The notes beneath the pieces were generated by a model. That model was not told the origin of the DNA and made no database searches. It saw only the letters and a list, made by a program, of their open reading frames with translations. A program made the position numbers and the translations under genes. A stretch of DNA of 64,000 nucleotides from the NCBI RefSeq assembly GCF_963082655.1, contig NC_081553.1, positions 36,777,509 through 36,841,508 on the forward strand. The letters are read 5' to 3'. How positions within the stretch are numbered: the first letter of the stretch is position 1; each line of letters opens with the position of its first letter. Source of the DNA: Stomoxys calcitrans (Eukaryota > Arthropoda > Insecta > Diptera > Muscidae). Below, in pieces: positions 45,013 through 57,515 of this stretch.

Positions 45013-45260
45013 TTAGATGCAAGATGTACTCTCAAGAACTAGCACAAAGTGATCAGCTGATTTAAAAATTTTCAATTAGATTTTTTTATATTTTGTTGGT
45101 TTTTGTAATTGAAATAATAGATAAAATCTATTTGTATGCTCCACTAAATTTAATAATCGACAAGGATTTGAATAATTGTTATGAAGTACCATATACACAT
45201 TTGGGTACCTTTATAATTTAGTGTTGGGACAGTGATTCTACTTATTTTAATCTACCTTGA

Positions 45261-45485
45261 CAGGATTCACTAATAGCAGGTTAGGTCACTTGCGAAAACA
45301 TTAAGTGGGTAGGCCCCATGAACATCGTTAAGGATGTCAAATCTGCCGATTGAAAATGTCATCAAATAGGAGAAAACGTAAACAAAGAATGAATGTAAAA
45401 TGTGAAGTTGATATTATCAGTGCCAAGTGCTGCCAATAATTAAAAAATTAAGTCGTCTGATCGTTTGGCTTAACCTTATTCAGTG
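45261..45485. mobile_element. CAGGATTCACT MITE, copy D
   Basis: Begins CAGGATTCACTAATAGCAGG and follows copy A to CCTTATTCAGTG, where the right end is lost (TGCTCC instead of TGAATCC). Confidence 0.8.
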
Positions 45486-45565
45486 CTCCTTTGATTTGCC
45501 TTTGATTTCTGTGAAACATGGGACCTTTACACAACGTAAAATTGATAAAAAAAAGTCCATAAAGT

Positions 45566-46042
45566 CTGGTACTATTGGGTTGCCCAAAAAGTAATTGCGG
45601 ATTTTTCATATAGTCAGCGTTGACAAATTTTTTCACAGCTTGTGTCTCTGCAATTGCATTCTTTCTTCTGTCAATTATTAGCTGTTAATTTTAGCGTGCT
45701 TTAGAAAAAAGTCTAAAAAAAGTATATTTGATTAAAGTTCATTCTAAGTTTTATTAAAAATGCATTTACTTTCTTTTAAAAAATCCGCAATTACTTTTTG
45801 GGCAACCCGATATATTCGTTTTTCACAGTTGAAAACCACATATTTTTCACGGTTACTTTTTTGAAGCGCTACAAAAATCTCAATGAAAACGTAATAGTTT
45901 CAAGACATTTTTTCATAAGTAATGAAGAAATGTCCTTTTAATAAAATCAGCAAGTTTCGCTGCTTCGAAATAGGCAAGAAACTTGAAAAATAAAAAGTAA
46001 TCACGAAAAAATGTGACGAAAAACGAAAATAGTATCAGCCAT
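45566..46042. mobile_element. TGGTACTAT-type MITE interrupted by a mariner MITE
   Basis: TCTGGTACTA lies left and TATATTCGTTTTTCACAG right of the 45575-45810 insert. Joining them recreates the family start seen at 26855. Right end AACGAAAATAGTATCAGCC. Its own length without the insert is ~240 bp. Confidence 0.85.
45575..45810. mobile_element. Mariner-type MITE, copy 1 (236 bp)
   Basis: Ends TTGGGTTGCCCAAAAAGTAA and the inverse ...TTACTTTTTGGGCAACCCGA, inserted at a duplicated TA (45573-45574, 45811-45812). The terminal repeats are those of mariner elements. No transposase; it is a deletion derivative. Confidence 0.92.
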
Positions 46043-46192
46043 AAATAGAAAATGAGAAAATTAAGGATGGAGGTTTGAATACATAGATATTGTTTTATTA
46101 GATAAAAGTACAGCCAAACGACAGGTTTATCGAGCGTGGAAAAAAATCATAAAAAAAATTAGATTTTGTTAAAATTTTTAGGTTATGTGCTA

Positions 46193-46277
46193 CGAGAATA
46201 ACATACAGGTGTGATAGCAAAAATGTTGAATCGAATGTAAATTGATAATTTTGACAAGCATTTTCAAATGCTCGTGA
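46193..46277 (+). repeat. Short dispersed repeat shared with 32036
   Basis: ACATACAGGTGTGATAGC...AATTTTGACAAGCATTTTC parallels the 32 kb copy. Confidence 0.55.
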
Positions 46278-46382
46278 ATCTCTGGCTTTCCTTTTGCATG
46301 TGCAGAGAAAAATATCAGATCATTGAGCTCGTCTCGATTTCCTTTTTGGAGTTTACTTGTTAGTAATTAAATTTTCTTTTTG

Positions 46383-46505
46383 GAGTTAACTTGTTAGTAA
46401 TTAAAGCGCACAACAAGCCGATTACTGGCCTAGGTGTATGTCCATAGTGGCATATGACGAACTAATATTCGCACCCCCTTTCAACCTAACCTAATCTAAT
46501 CTAAC
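46383..46505 (+). mobile_element. RNase H LINE 3' UTR fragment
   Basis: AGCGCACAACAAGCCGATTA ... GGTGTATGTCCATAGTGG ... TTTCAACCTAACCTAATC matches 25690-25905 without the short retroposon, so it shows the empty target site. Confidence 0.8.
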
Positions 46506-46559
46506 GTGAACAAAAGTCATAAAACAACACAACAAATACAACTACTTGAGACAGATTTG

Positions 46560-46712
46560 CTGTGTCCGACACCACTTGATAGTGAAGTTTTAACATGGAA
46601 GTATACCTCTCAAATGTAGCCAGCTTTAGTAAGGGGATAACCACCGCAAACAAATTTTCACGGCGAGATTTGAACTCAGGGGTTCGGCGTCATAGGCGGA
46701 CATGCTAACCAA
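46560..46712 (-). mobile_element. tRNA-derived SINE, copy 5 (3'-truncated)
   Basis: Carries the tRNA-like head (GTTAGCATGTCCGCCTATG on the minus strand), a mutated B-box (GAGTTCAAATC) and the first half of the body, but no 3' end. Confidence 0.8.
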
Positions 46713-46854
46713 CTAATTATTCATTACATTTCCAATCCAGTACCACTTCTACGGAATGTGTTCGCATTATCTGCTTCAACACCTTTTTAAATGCGTTTTG
46801 ACAGTTATTCGGCCGAGAAGTCGAAGTCAGTATAAGACTATATGTGACATTCAT

Positions 46855-47123
46855 GGGGCCTTTCTAATGTGTATTTGTTTTCGGCAAGTGAACAGGATTC
46901 ACTGAATAAGATTAGGGCAAGCAATCAGCCGACAAAAATTTTTTTTTTCAATTTTTGTCAGTACTTGGCATTGAGGATGTCAACTTGTGCTAATTTTACA
47001 TTCATTCTTTGTTTACGTTTTTTCCTATTTGATGACATTTTCAATCGGCAGATTTGACGTCCTTAAGGGGCCTATCCACTTTATGTTTTCATAAGGCACC
47101 TAATCTTCTATTAGTGAATCCTG
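46855..47123. mobile_element. CAGGATTCACT MITE, copy E (reverse) with a partial neighbour
   Basis: 46893-47123 is complete, CAGGATTCACTGAATAAG to CTATTAGTGAATCCTG, reversed relative to copy A. Directly before it, 46855-46890 (GGGGCCTTTCTAATGTG, TTTTCGGCAAGTGA) repeats an edge of the copy C type, indicating a second, broken copy or tandem event. Confidence 0.75.
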
Positions 47124-47199
47124 ATTTAACTTTTATTATTATTGAATGCAGCTATGGATGTCGGCACGGTACGGATATCGACAACGCCCTAGAGTCCTC

Positions 47200-47450
47200 G
47201 TAGATTGCTTAAGTGATTTTCCCATGTGGCGTGATATCATCCACATGGTTTGACCTCTATCTTTCCCCTATTACACCCATCAGACGGCATCGAGATCGTA
47301 TCATAAGCTCACGACTGGCAATTGCATCAGGAATTTACCTTACCGATTTTGCCGCCGCATGGTTAGCTACATATACAGCGGAAATACATCGACAATTGAA
47401 TGTGAGGGTCGATGAGGTAAAGATTCCCACCAACAGCTATCCTAAAATAC
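47200..47450 (+). mobile_element. Jockey-clade RT fragment, heavily decayed
   Basis: CGVISSTWFDLYLSPITP resembles the RT segment before YADD, and LNVRVDEVKIPTNSYPKI resembles the segment after it; the catalytic box itself is deleted or scrambled. The open frame 47213-47584 is therefore not a host gene. Confidence 0.6.
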
Positions 47451-47670
47451 CTGTTGTTGTAATAGCCACATTTGACGAGGATTGCCAACTCCTTATGTTG
47501 CAGTTGCAGCTACTCCATATGGAGCATTCCACTATCCGCAACCTTTGGACGCGCGGTAGCTTCCAGCTATGCTTCTCGCGATAACGAAGAACCCCACACA
47601 GATTGAAGTTCAAAGTTCCACCTTGTGTTATGCTCATAGTTATCCCGCGCCGGGCTAAAAATACTTTTTG

Positions 47671-47768
47671 TTGTTGTTGTAACCGTGTATTATATACTGA
47701 GCCCGCAGCCCTTGCCGATGAAGGACCTCATCGGGTTAACCCGGTACGTACAACCGGCTGTCATGGTC
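47671..47768 (+). mobile_element. Short TTGTTGTAG retroposon, copy 3
   Basis: TTTGTTGTTGTTGTAACCGTG ... GCAGCCCTTGCCGATGAAGG ... GTACGTACAACCGGCTGTC. No target duplication could be set. Confidence 0.75.
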
Positions 47769-48539
47769 ACATGTTACTGTAATTTGTGAAAAAATCAGAA
47801 GTAAAAAGGTCCTCTAGTCACTTGCTGGCAACGCTAAGAAACGCTATTGATGACATATAAAGCAATTTAGTGGTCGATAGAGGACATCCAGCGCCACTGT
47901 GTACTCCAGCTAACCGCCACGTAGGCGAATACTGCCAAAATATTGCTCTATGAACTGCAATTTTATGTTGTATAAGTAGTATCTACTGGTCTGTTATGTT
48001 CAGAAGCCATCTTAAGCATATTCTTGTGAATAGAAAACTTCTCTGAGGACTGCATAAGTAAGCCTCAAAATTGCAAGGTTTTTTTGAATCTAAATTGCAT
48101 TCACGATATGGTAGCTAGCTGTAGCCCAGTGGTGCACATAATTAAATTTTTCTTTATGCTAGCGTTGATGCTCAATTAAAACGTCTTCTTATTACCTTGG
48201 CTTCAGTCGTTGTTGACAACGCTGGACAAGAAAGAAAAAGTTTTTTAATTTTCTTAATTTAATGTTAAATTTTAACAAAACTTAATTGGTTCTACATATC
48301 AAAATATTAACGGCCTTATTCACAAAACTTTGTGAAGCCTTAAAATAAGTTTATTTGACAGTTCTGTAAAGTAAATAATTCAAATAAACCTTTTTTCAAT
48401 TCTACATAAAGCTGGAAAGGCTGCTAATTTTTAGTCTTGAAGAGAATTGAAACATTTTAGAGAGTAGCTCACGCATACAATCCCACGTTAATTTTGTACA
48501 CCTCTGTTCTAGCCGAAACCGAGACAGTCTAGCAGGTGC

Positions 48540-48778
48540 AGCTGCATCAATTGTTACTGGGCTAGGATTGATGGCAAACGTGTCAAGTGTGTGTCCTGCT
48601 TGTAGTCTGGGACCATACGCCACATATCTTTTGTTAATCTGCCCAGGTAATCCTACCAGACTAACAAACAGATCGCTCGGGCACAATTTATTCAAGTAGC
48701 AGTGTTCCTAGATCTGGACATTGAACAGAACTTAGAGAGCCATTTAAGGAGGGATACATAAACTGTTACAACAACATA
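48540..48778 (+). mobile_element. Jockey-clade ORF2 C-terminus, copy 2
   Basis: CPACSLGPYATYLL, CPGNPTRLTNRSLGHN and a terminal ACAACAACAT run correspond to the minus-strand fragment at 885-1100. One stop interrupts it. Confidence 0.7.
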
Positions 48779-48784
48779 TATTTT

Positions 48785-49205
48785 GTCAATGTCCGGTGAA
48801 AAATGGAAACTCGAAGCTTTAGGGACCGTGGAAGACCGATAAGGAGATATGCTTATATGGGAGCTTCATCAGGTTATTGGCCGATAGGGGCTGAAGAAGT
48901 AAAATCGAATGACCATTTTATATGAGAGCTATATCCAAATCTGATCCGATATGGCCCATTTGCAATACTCAACGACTTACATCAAAAAAAGTATCTATGC
49001 AAAATTTCGAACGGCTAGCTTTACGCTTTCGACAGCTATAGTGATTTCGAAAATCGGACATGGCTAAATCGACTTGCAATGTCAAGACGTTTAAGAATAT
49101 ATGTATGTATATACGTTATGTGGTCGCAAATGCATATTTCGAGATGCTATAAACGGAATGTTTAGATTAGTGTACACCCACCATCCTATGGTGGTGGGTA
49201 CAATA
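48785..49205 (+). repeat. Family 1 interspersed repeat, right part
   Basis: Phrases GGACATGGCTAAATCGACTT, CCGATATGGCCCATTTGCAA and the right end CACCATCCTATGGTGGTGGG; the left end is missing. Confidence 0.75.
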
Positions 49206-52200
49206 ATAATCAGCTGTTCACATAACTGTGTACTGTACATTAAACAATGTGAAAGTAAATCATCTGCGCAACTGTCACTAAATGTTAAACATGTGACGAT
49301 AGTGTGAAGTTCACAGTATTATCAATTATTATCAGTATGATCAATTTCTTTCGACAAGAAATATCATAAATGTCCTACTTAATATTGGGACACCCTATAT
49401 ATATGACTTTAGTTTTGAACTCTATCTACCCAACAATTTATCTCCAAATATTTGTTTTTGACACAAACAAAAATGAAATAAAAAATCAGCATTTGGTGTT
49501 TTTTGTTCAAAGGTTCAGCTTTCTTTTTTGCTCTTTTCTTCGTTTTCTTTTATATTAACACATCTTAGCGCTATACTCTACAAATTTTGCGAATATTGTG
49601 CTGCGACGTTGTTTTCACAAATAATCATCATCAACCTACAATTTTGTTTTGTACTCTTCCCTCTTTCTTGTCGTCTAAACATATTTTTTATATTACATTT
49701 GCCTGCCTGCTTTGCTGGTAGCAGCAGCAGCTTGTCGTCTTTGATTCGGCAGTTCTCCTCCTCATTCAGTGCGCATTCGTTTTCTCTTTAAAGCAAAAAA
49801 GAAGCAAAAATTACTCGCTCGGTTGCCATGATAGAAATGAAATTCCAATGTGGGGATTTTCTGGGGGAATTCTATTCGTTTTTAAATGACATGTTTTGCC
49901 TTGATAACATTAAAAAATTTGAATAAATCACAAACATATATACGCATGGAGAATTTTTAATATATATGGGGTATAGAAACAAATTTAAAATTTCGAAATA
50001 AACAATAGAACGGCGTTGTAAAGTCATAGTTTACATAAAGTATCGTTTCTCATTTATCAAGATTTTTGAGCACATTTTTATAACCCTTTTATGAATGACA
50101 GATAAGGAATTTTGTAAAAAAAAATTGGCAACACTATTACTATGAACCCAAAAATAACACAAAACGAAATTATCTTGGGGAAGGAAAAAAAGAAAACAAA
50201 AATGTTTGCCAAAAAAGAGCAAAAATAGATATGGATAATGACGACGTCGACAAAAACAATAATTTTAAGAGCTCATATGTAGGTATTTATTTTAGCATTT
50301 CTATTTTGATGAGGTGAAATATATTCAGATGTATGTATGCATGAATATATGTTTATTTGTATTTTTCAAACACACATAAATAAAAAAATAGCAGTAAATT
50401 GTGTTAAAAACAACAAAAATATGTGTGACGAAACTCTCTAGTCCAAACACAAAAAAGAAAAAAATTAAATAAAAATGGAAATACCCCTTCATTTTCGTCT
50501 CGTTTCTTTTCGACATTGTGGTTTTCCGTTTAACAAACACACTTTTGTGTTCCCCTTTATACATGTTGTCGAGTAATAATAATATTCAAATTTGTAATAC
50601 AAAAATTCAATGTGGCTTTCAAAGGCATTACACTCTCAGCTACAGAAGAATTCGGCCATGTTTGTCATTATTGTTAAAAAAACACAATTTGCTGCTGCAC
50701 CTCTTTTGTGTGGTGCAAAACAAAGGATTTATTTTTTTGCAACCGAAGGAAAACAATACAAAATTCTGCTAAAATTTGGGCATTCGAGTAAAGGAAATAA
50801 AAAATGATCTCGTTTACAGAACCCATTTATACGTACTTATGTGTTTTAAGTGTGAACACCCCATTGAGAAATAATAAAAACAAATGGGGTTACTGCTATA
50901 ATAAGTGTGTTCGTGTATTTGTGCTAATTTGTACAAATTTTTACTGGAAGTAAAGAGCGAAAGAGAGAGAGAGAGAGTATGAGAGCAAGCAAAATGTTGG
51001 GAATTTGGGGGCTTGCAAATTTCTGCTGGAAGTATTTTTCCCAGCTGACTACCTGTTTTATTAAAATAAATAGCTAAAGAGAATAAAGGCTGTTCTTACT
51101 CTCCTGCTAATTTTTACCGGATAAGTACGCAAACAGATCTATTGCATTCGAAATATGATGTATTAAGTGTGAACCTTCCATAGGTTTTCACACATCTAAC
51201 GGTGAAAGAAATGACACGGATTGCCCAGCTGATGGAATTTTCCAATTCTAGAGTTGTATCCAAATCCCGCTAAAACGTCAAATGCTATGCTTGGATTTAA
51301 AATTTGTTCACAATTTGTTAGTTTTTCACATTTTAATTGTTTTAATTTATAATTTACACGTTTATAATCATAAATCTTTTGATGTTGTGGCTGCTACACG
51401 TGATATTGCAAATAAAAACAGGAATGTCAATTAGGAAGAGTCCAGAAATTTGTCTGCCTAGTGGGAATTTGCGCCACCATCTCCTTAGGGTGGTATCGTT
51501 GATTATGTTGTTGTTGTGCTTAAGTGACTACCTTCTTAATTCAACCATGAATTTTTCTCTACACATTTTTGTTCGATTATTTGAAAGATCAAGATTAATC
51601 GATTAATCATTATTTGTTATGATATAAAAATAAAACATCTGTAGTGAAATTCAGTAAAAATTTTAGGACAATTTTTTGGTGCTTACTTTAACGAAATATA
51701 TAAAGATATTTACTTTTTATCTCTTGTTTTTTTTTCTTAAAACACTTCGGATATATGTGTGTACCAATCAATGAATGAGGGTGTTTCTTAATATGAAAAA
51801 AAAAAATGTTTTTTTTTTGGATAGAGTTACCAGAGAGAAAAAATAGATAGCGATTTCTCTTAACGAGGAATTAGAGAATAACATAATCGTCAGTGCAAAC
51901 GATTTTTTGTCGATATATTTAACTAAACGATGTTCGTTCGATGTACTGGGCCGGTTATGGGATCGAAGACGGAAGGTGAAGAAAATAATTTTTTTTGTAA
52001 ATTAAAACTATTCAATTACGAAAATTATAATACCAATCACTTTTTTTAAAAAGTTAAAAATAATAACTTTGAACTAACAAAATATTGAAAATTGTAATTA
52101 TTAAAATTACTGAAACAAAGGAAAATTTAAAGACATTTTAATACGATTAAAAATAATTGAATAATAATTTTTTAAATTGTCAGTTTTTTTTATTAAAATC

Positions 52201-52245
52201 CAATTTTTACAATTATGAACTCTGTGATTCTCAAATGTAAATTGG
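49206..52245. other. Apparently unique intronic DNA
   Basis: No repeat family recognised. A (GA)10-like tract lies at 50961-50980, a potential GAGA-factor site. Small open frames lack motifs. Confidence 0.35.
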
Positions 52246-52251
52246 AATACG

Positions 52252-52437
52252 AACATTCCACTAAGGAACAAGGCGCAATCTAATAACATTCAATGAGTGC
52301 TATCCGATTCAAGTTTTAAGCTAAATGATAATGGTCATATTTTTTATAGCCGAGTCCGAATGACGCGCAGCACTTCGACACTACTTTGGGAAAAAGGTTT
52401 TTACATGCCATAGTGCCTCATAAATGTCGCCAGCAGG
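52252..52437 (-). mobile_element. tRNA-derived SINE, copy 6 (5'-truncated)
   Basis: GAACATTCCACTAAGGAACA to AAATGTCGCCAGCA; the tRNA-like head is absent. Confidence 0.85.
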
Positions 52438-53835
52438 CGATTGCCGGTGTTCAGCGCTAAGACGCTCACGAGGTGAATTTGAACAGCTGCTACTTGATTA
52501 TGCACCCGTTAACTAATGCCGTAATGTCAAAACTAAAATTTCGATAAATTTTCTTCGTTCGTGTATGTGGTAAATTTGGTACCTGTATTCTCAGGCTAAT
52601 TTCAGTTATATTAAATCCACGTCTTTTTTTGTTTTGCAAATGGAAACTGCTAGCGGCTAGAAAGGATGTTTCCTTGCTTCGTCGAGAACATGCAACTGAA
52701 CATTTTTCATGACCTCGAGATTCTTGAAAAAACATTTTAGTTTCTTGGTATTTCGGATAAGCGTTCTTTTTTTGACTTTGGTATTATAAGTGACGTTGAC
52801 TTGTTTACTGTGTCGTTGTTTGAGGTTTGCTGCCTTTTTTGTTATTTGCTTGAAGAATAAAGTGGAATTTTCAAGAATAACATTATGAATCATCGTCGCT
52901 TTAATTGATTGAGTCAATGAATGAATGGAGCGGCCATAAATGTTACGAGGAAAGAGGTAAATATGTGTGTGCGCATGAATACTCAAATGCACATACATAC
53001 AAATAAAATATGAATGATGCATGCATGTATATATGTACGCATGGTATTGATGGTGGGAAGTTTGTTTGCCTTTCTTTGTATGTAGATGAACAAATTCGAG
53101 TACTTGACCTTTTGGTAAGGAACAAACCTTATTTCAAAAATGCAAATACGTACTTAAAATATTTAACAACGCATGAAAACAAATGATAGCCATACATTTG
53201 CATATCTGCATATTTTTTGGCAGTGATGCCAAAAATTTGTATGGTCTAGCAAATATCGATGGAAGAAAAATTTAAATTTTCTTCAAATTGGAATTGAAAA
53301 AAAGTAAAAGCATAATGATCGCAAATTCCTAGGAAAATTGTAAGCTTTAATTTATACAACAGCTCTGGAATATACAGGGGTGCTGATACGAAGTGTTACG
53401 AAATTCATATAGGTAGCCGATTGTCGCATACGTGAACGAGGAAAATCGTTCGAAATCTCTCTTTTTCTAAATTATATATATATTTGTATTGAACGAGAAT
53501 TTTTAAAATCTAAGAACGCGAACGCGATTAAATTGATCCTAATTTATAAAATATTTACATTAAAATGTGTATATGTCGTATAATTATACATTAAATACGG
53601 TATGAAATATCATTCGATACAAAAGCGCACTCGATCACGTATGAGTTATATCCATCAAATGACACTGGTATATCCGTAAAATGACAGCTATATGATATTT
53701 GTTTTATTAACAGCTCTTTATATTATGTGCCATCTATCAAAAGCAGTAATAATGTGATTGCGTTATATTTGGCTAGAAAATCACAATTGGCTATTGTTGG
53801 TGAACTCTAACACCACAAAGTGAACAAAATGTTTC
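52438..53835. other. Gene-free intronic DNA
   Basis: Rich in ATGCATGTATATATG-like simple patterns near 53020. No feature supported. Confidence 0.35.
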
Positions 53836-53839
53836 TGTT

Positions 53840-53975
53840 TTGATTGTAAATTGCCTGAATATCTACACGATCGTAACTGAAAAAATCCGGATTCAATTAG
53901 TTTTAGATTTAAAAATTTTTTTTCAATTAAATTTTTAATTGAAAAAATTTTTGTAATATTTATTCTGTGCAAAAC
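53840..53975. mobile_element. AT-rich TIR element, partial copy
   Basis: TGCCTGAATATCTACACGATC and ATCCGGATTCAATTAG match 17970-18020 of the CTACACAG element; the right end TTATTCTGTGCA resembles the terminal repeat. Confidence 0.55.
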
Positions 53976-54689
53976 CAACCACTTGTTTATCGGAGCGCAA
54001 AATCGCATATTTTTAATCTGCTCCCGAATAAATTTCATTTGTGTTCCATATTGACATGGTACAGTTTGCCGAAATTGGTGAGCTTTGGAGTCGAGGAGGT
54101 CCGCTAGGTACTTATACCCAACTTTTTATATCATTTTAAAACTCTTCTCCCAAATACTTTTTATTTTAGTCCCATATTGTACCGATCGGCCCACTGGTTT
54201 TGGGTGGAGTTTTGATGGTAAGGGTGAGGGTCCCCCCCTCCTTCTGATATGAAAAAATTATATTGCTTATTTGTCTTTCCAAACCAACCTACACAATCAG
54301 TGAGAAACTTAAGAAAATCTGTTCAGCCGTTTTGAGTCCATACGGTACAAACAAATAAACACAAATTCATTTTAGTATATAGAAAATCTATATATTTTTA
54401 TGTGAATATATACATCTATATTTTCTTAACCGAAATATGTTAAGCTTTGATAAAAGAGCATGATTTAAAAAAAATTTTCAATCATAAAATTTTCAGCTAA
54501 AAATCAACCCGGTCATTTTGACCGGTTTGGTCTAATGGTATATAGTATGCATATATATAGAATCTCAAGCGCGACAAAAAACTATGCATTCGTTTGGCCA
54601 ATCTGCCACTTTCGTTTGCTCATAAAGTATGCTTTTATAAGGAGTTGTTTTGTAGAAATTAATCCATTAACAAAAAAAGAAAAATCCAA

Positions 54690-55222
54690 TGATTTGAATT
54701 GAAATTTTGCACAGATCCGTATTTCTTCTATAAGCTGGTTAAGTTCTTGGATGGGCCAAATCGGACTATCTGGCGATTTAATGACTTAAGTCCATAAGAT
54801 CCCCATTTTTACCCAATTTTGCAAAATTTGGAACAGTGAGTTGTTTTAGGACTCCCGACATCTGTCCTGAATATGGTGCAGATCGGGCTTTGTTAAGATA
54901 TAGCAGGTATATAGACCGGTCTGCCGATTTAATTTTAAAGACCATAAAAGGCGTAATTATTATCTGATTAAGCTGAAATTTGAAACAACGAGCTGCTCGG
55001 GTCCCGAGACCCGACAAAAATATGGTAAAGATCGGACCATATTTAGTTGTAGCCACCATACAGATCGATCAGCCGATTTAGTGCTTAATCACATAAATGG
55101 CGCATTTTATCCGATTTGGGTGACATTTGAAACAGTTAATTGTATTAGGACTCACGAATATATTTATGGTGGTGGGTATCAAAATTTCGGCGCGGCCGAA
55201 TTTAATGCGTTTTTACTTGTTT
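54690..55222 (+). repeat. Family 3 interspersed repeat
   Basis: GTTAAGTTCTTGGATGGGCC, AGACCGGTCTGCCGATTTAA and the right end ATGGTGGTGGGTATC...GCGCGGCCGAATTTAATGCG match the 56105 copy. The open frame here is repeat-derived. Confidence 0.75.
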
Positions 55223-55458
55223 CTATATGACTTACTATATTATATCCACAATTTCTACGCATACATACATAAAAAACAAACGATAAAATTTAACACAGAC
55301 AAATAAAGCCGGAATTATACATTTTGGTCGAATGTTTGAATTTCATTTATAAACATAAAAAACCAAAAGTTTTAAAATTTAAATTCTATTATTGGCATGA
55401 CATCGATTATTACCCAGTGCTACGTAGTACTGGAAACCCAACCAGTGACAATTAGCAT

Positions 55459-55480
55459 ATGAACACTCCATTAAGGAACA
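55459..55480 (-). mobile_element. Possible SINE 3' tip
   Basis: GAACACTCCATTAAGGAACA resembles the SINE terminal 20 bases; too short to be certain. Confidence 0.35.
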
Positions 55481-55499
55481 GTACATCTGACATGTACTA

Positions 55500-56104
55500 G
55501 ATGCAACTAAAATACAGGACCAGATAAAATGGATATATTTTTAACCTGACAGATATCGATTATGTGTTATCGATTTTTTTCTAAAGACCAGTAACGGTTC
55601 AATTTGACATTTTATATGCGCCTGTATTTTATATAGTATTTGATGTAGTTTAATAATCAATATACTATATGCAAATATATTTGTTGACGCCGCATTTCTA
55701 CAAACATTTAATTGTTTGCATTCAAATTGACGTATCAGAGTAATATGCAACCCCCATACACCCTAAACCCTTCACTTTTAACCTTGTACATTCGTACAAA
55801 GGTATACATTTAAAATAACGCTGTGAATGTGAGGTATTAATTGCTTTACGAGTTGGTATGTATCAAACATTTGTATTAAAGAACGTTGACTTGAAGAAAG
55901 CAGACGGTTTTTTGATACAATTTTAATTTAAAAAGGTGCGAGATAAGTTATATATATTTGTTTTATTAAAACAAAAACATTTACATATAACATACATATA
56001 AAAATGCAAATTAAACATTTAATTGGGCAGATGCTGTATTTCATTGCAAATAATATTCAAATAAATTTTCGCTTCACGTTTCGTTTGAACTAAGATTTTT
56101 ATAC
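55500..56104. other. Gene-free intronic DNA
   Basis: Two ATCGATT motifs near 55556 and 55570; otherwise AT-rich and featureless. Confidence 0.35.
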
Positions 56105-57515
56105 CCAACACCGAAGTATGGGGGTATATTCATTTTGTCATTCCATTTGCAACACATCGAAATATCCATTTCCGACCCTATAAAGTATGTATATTCTTGA
56201 TCAGCGTAAAAATCTAAGATGATCTAGCCATGTCCGTCTGCTTGACTGTTGAAAATAGAGATATTGATCTGAAACTTTGCACAGATTCTTTTTTTTTTTT
56301 TGCCCAAAGGCAGGTTAAGTTCGTAGATGGGCTATATCGGACTATATCTTGATATAGCTCCCATATAGAACGATCCGCCGATTTAGGGTCTAAGGCCCAT
56401 AAAAGCCACATTTATTATCCCGTTTTGCTGAAATTTGGGACAGTGAGTTGTATTAGGCCCTTCGACATCTTTTTAATTTGGCCCATAAAACCCACATCTT
56501 TCTTCAATTTAGCCCAGATCGGTCCATATTTGGATATAGGTGCCATATAGACCGATCTCTCGATTTAAAGTTTTGGCCCCATAAATAGCGCATTTATAAT
56601 TCGATATCGCCGAAATTTGGGACAATGCGTTGTGCTAAGCCCTTCGACATCATTCTTCAATTTAGCCCAGATCGGTCCAGATTTGGATATAGCTGCCATA
56701 GAGACCGATCTCTCGATTTAAGGTTTTGGACCCATAAATAGTGCATTTATTGTCCGATTTCGTCGAAATTGGAGACAGTGAGTTAAGTTAAGTCCCTCAA
56801 CATCCTTCTACAATTTGGCCCAGATAGGTACAGATTTGGTTATAGCTGCCATAGACCGATCACTCGATTTAAGGTTTTGGGCCCCTAAAAGGCGTATTTA
56901 TTGTCCGATGTCGCCGAAATTTGGGACAGTTAGTTAAGTCAAACCACTCGACATACTTCTGCAATATAGCACCGTTCGGTCCGGGTTTGGATATAGCTGC
57001 CATATAGACCGATCTCTCGATTTAAGGTTTTGGGCCCATAAAAGGCGCGTTTATTGTCCGATGTCGCCGAAATTTGGGACAGTGAGTTGTGTCAGGCTCT
57101 TCGACATTTTTCTGCAACTTGGCCCAAATTGGTCTACATTTGGATATAGCTGGCATATAGACCGATATCTCGATTTAAAGTCTTGGCCCCATAAAAGGCG
57201 CATTTATTATGCGATTTCACTGAAATTTGACACAGTGACTTATGTAAGGCTTTTCGACATCCTTGTCGTATATGGTTTAGATCGTTCTTTTTTTAGATAT
57301 AGCTACTAAAAAGACCAATATTTTGTTATACACAATTGAACATTGACTTGTACTTATTAGTATTTGGTCCAAATCGGAACATATTTCGATATAGCTGCTA
57401 TGGGGGCATAAAGTATGCATTTTTCACCGGATTTTGACGAAAGGTTGTTTACATACATACCCGAGGTTGTGGGTATCCAGAGTTTGGCCCGGCCGAACTT
57501 AACGCCGTTTTACTT
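56105..57515 (+). repeat. Family 3 interspersed repeat, near complete, ~153 bp tandem core
   Basis: Left end TATACCCAACACC, right end GGCCCGGCCGAACTTAACGC then TTTTACTTG, the reverse of the family 1 start. ACCGATCTCTCGATTTAA-type cores occur at 56551, 56704, 56855, 57008 and 57161 (steps of 153, 151, 153, 153). Units carry GAAATTTGGGACAGTGAGTT and GGATATAGCTGCCATA. No coding; the plus open frame at 57061-57309 comes from the repeat. Confidence 0.9.

Noticed and set aside
47213..47584. 123-codon open frame as a possible host gene
   Set aside because: Parts match jockey-type reverse transcriptase text; treated as a decayed LINE.
52657..53022. 121-codon minus-strand open frame
   Set aside because: Composition follows the AT/TG-rich DNA; no motif, splice context or homology recognised.
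56105..57515. CRISPR-like array because of regular spacing
   Set aside because: The whole ~153 bp unit repeats; there are no short repeats with unique spacers, and the genome is animal.
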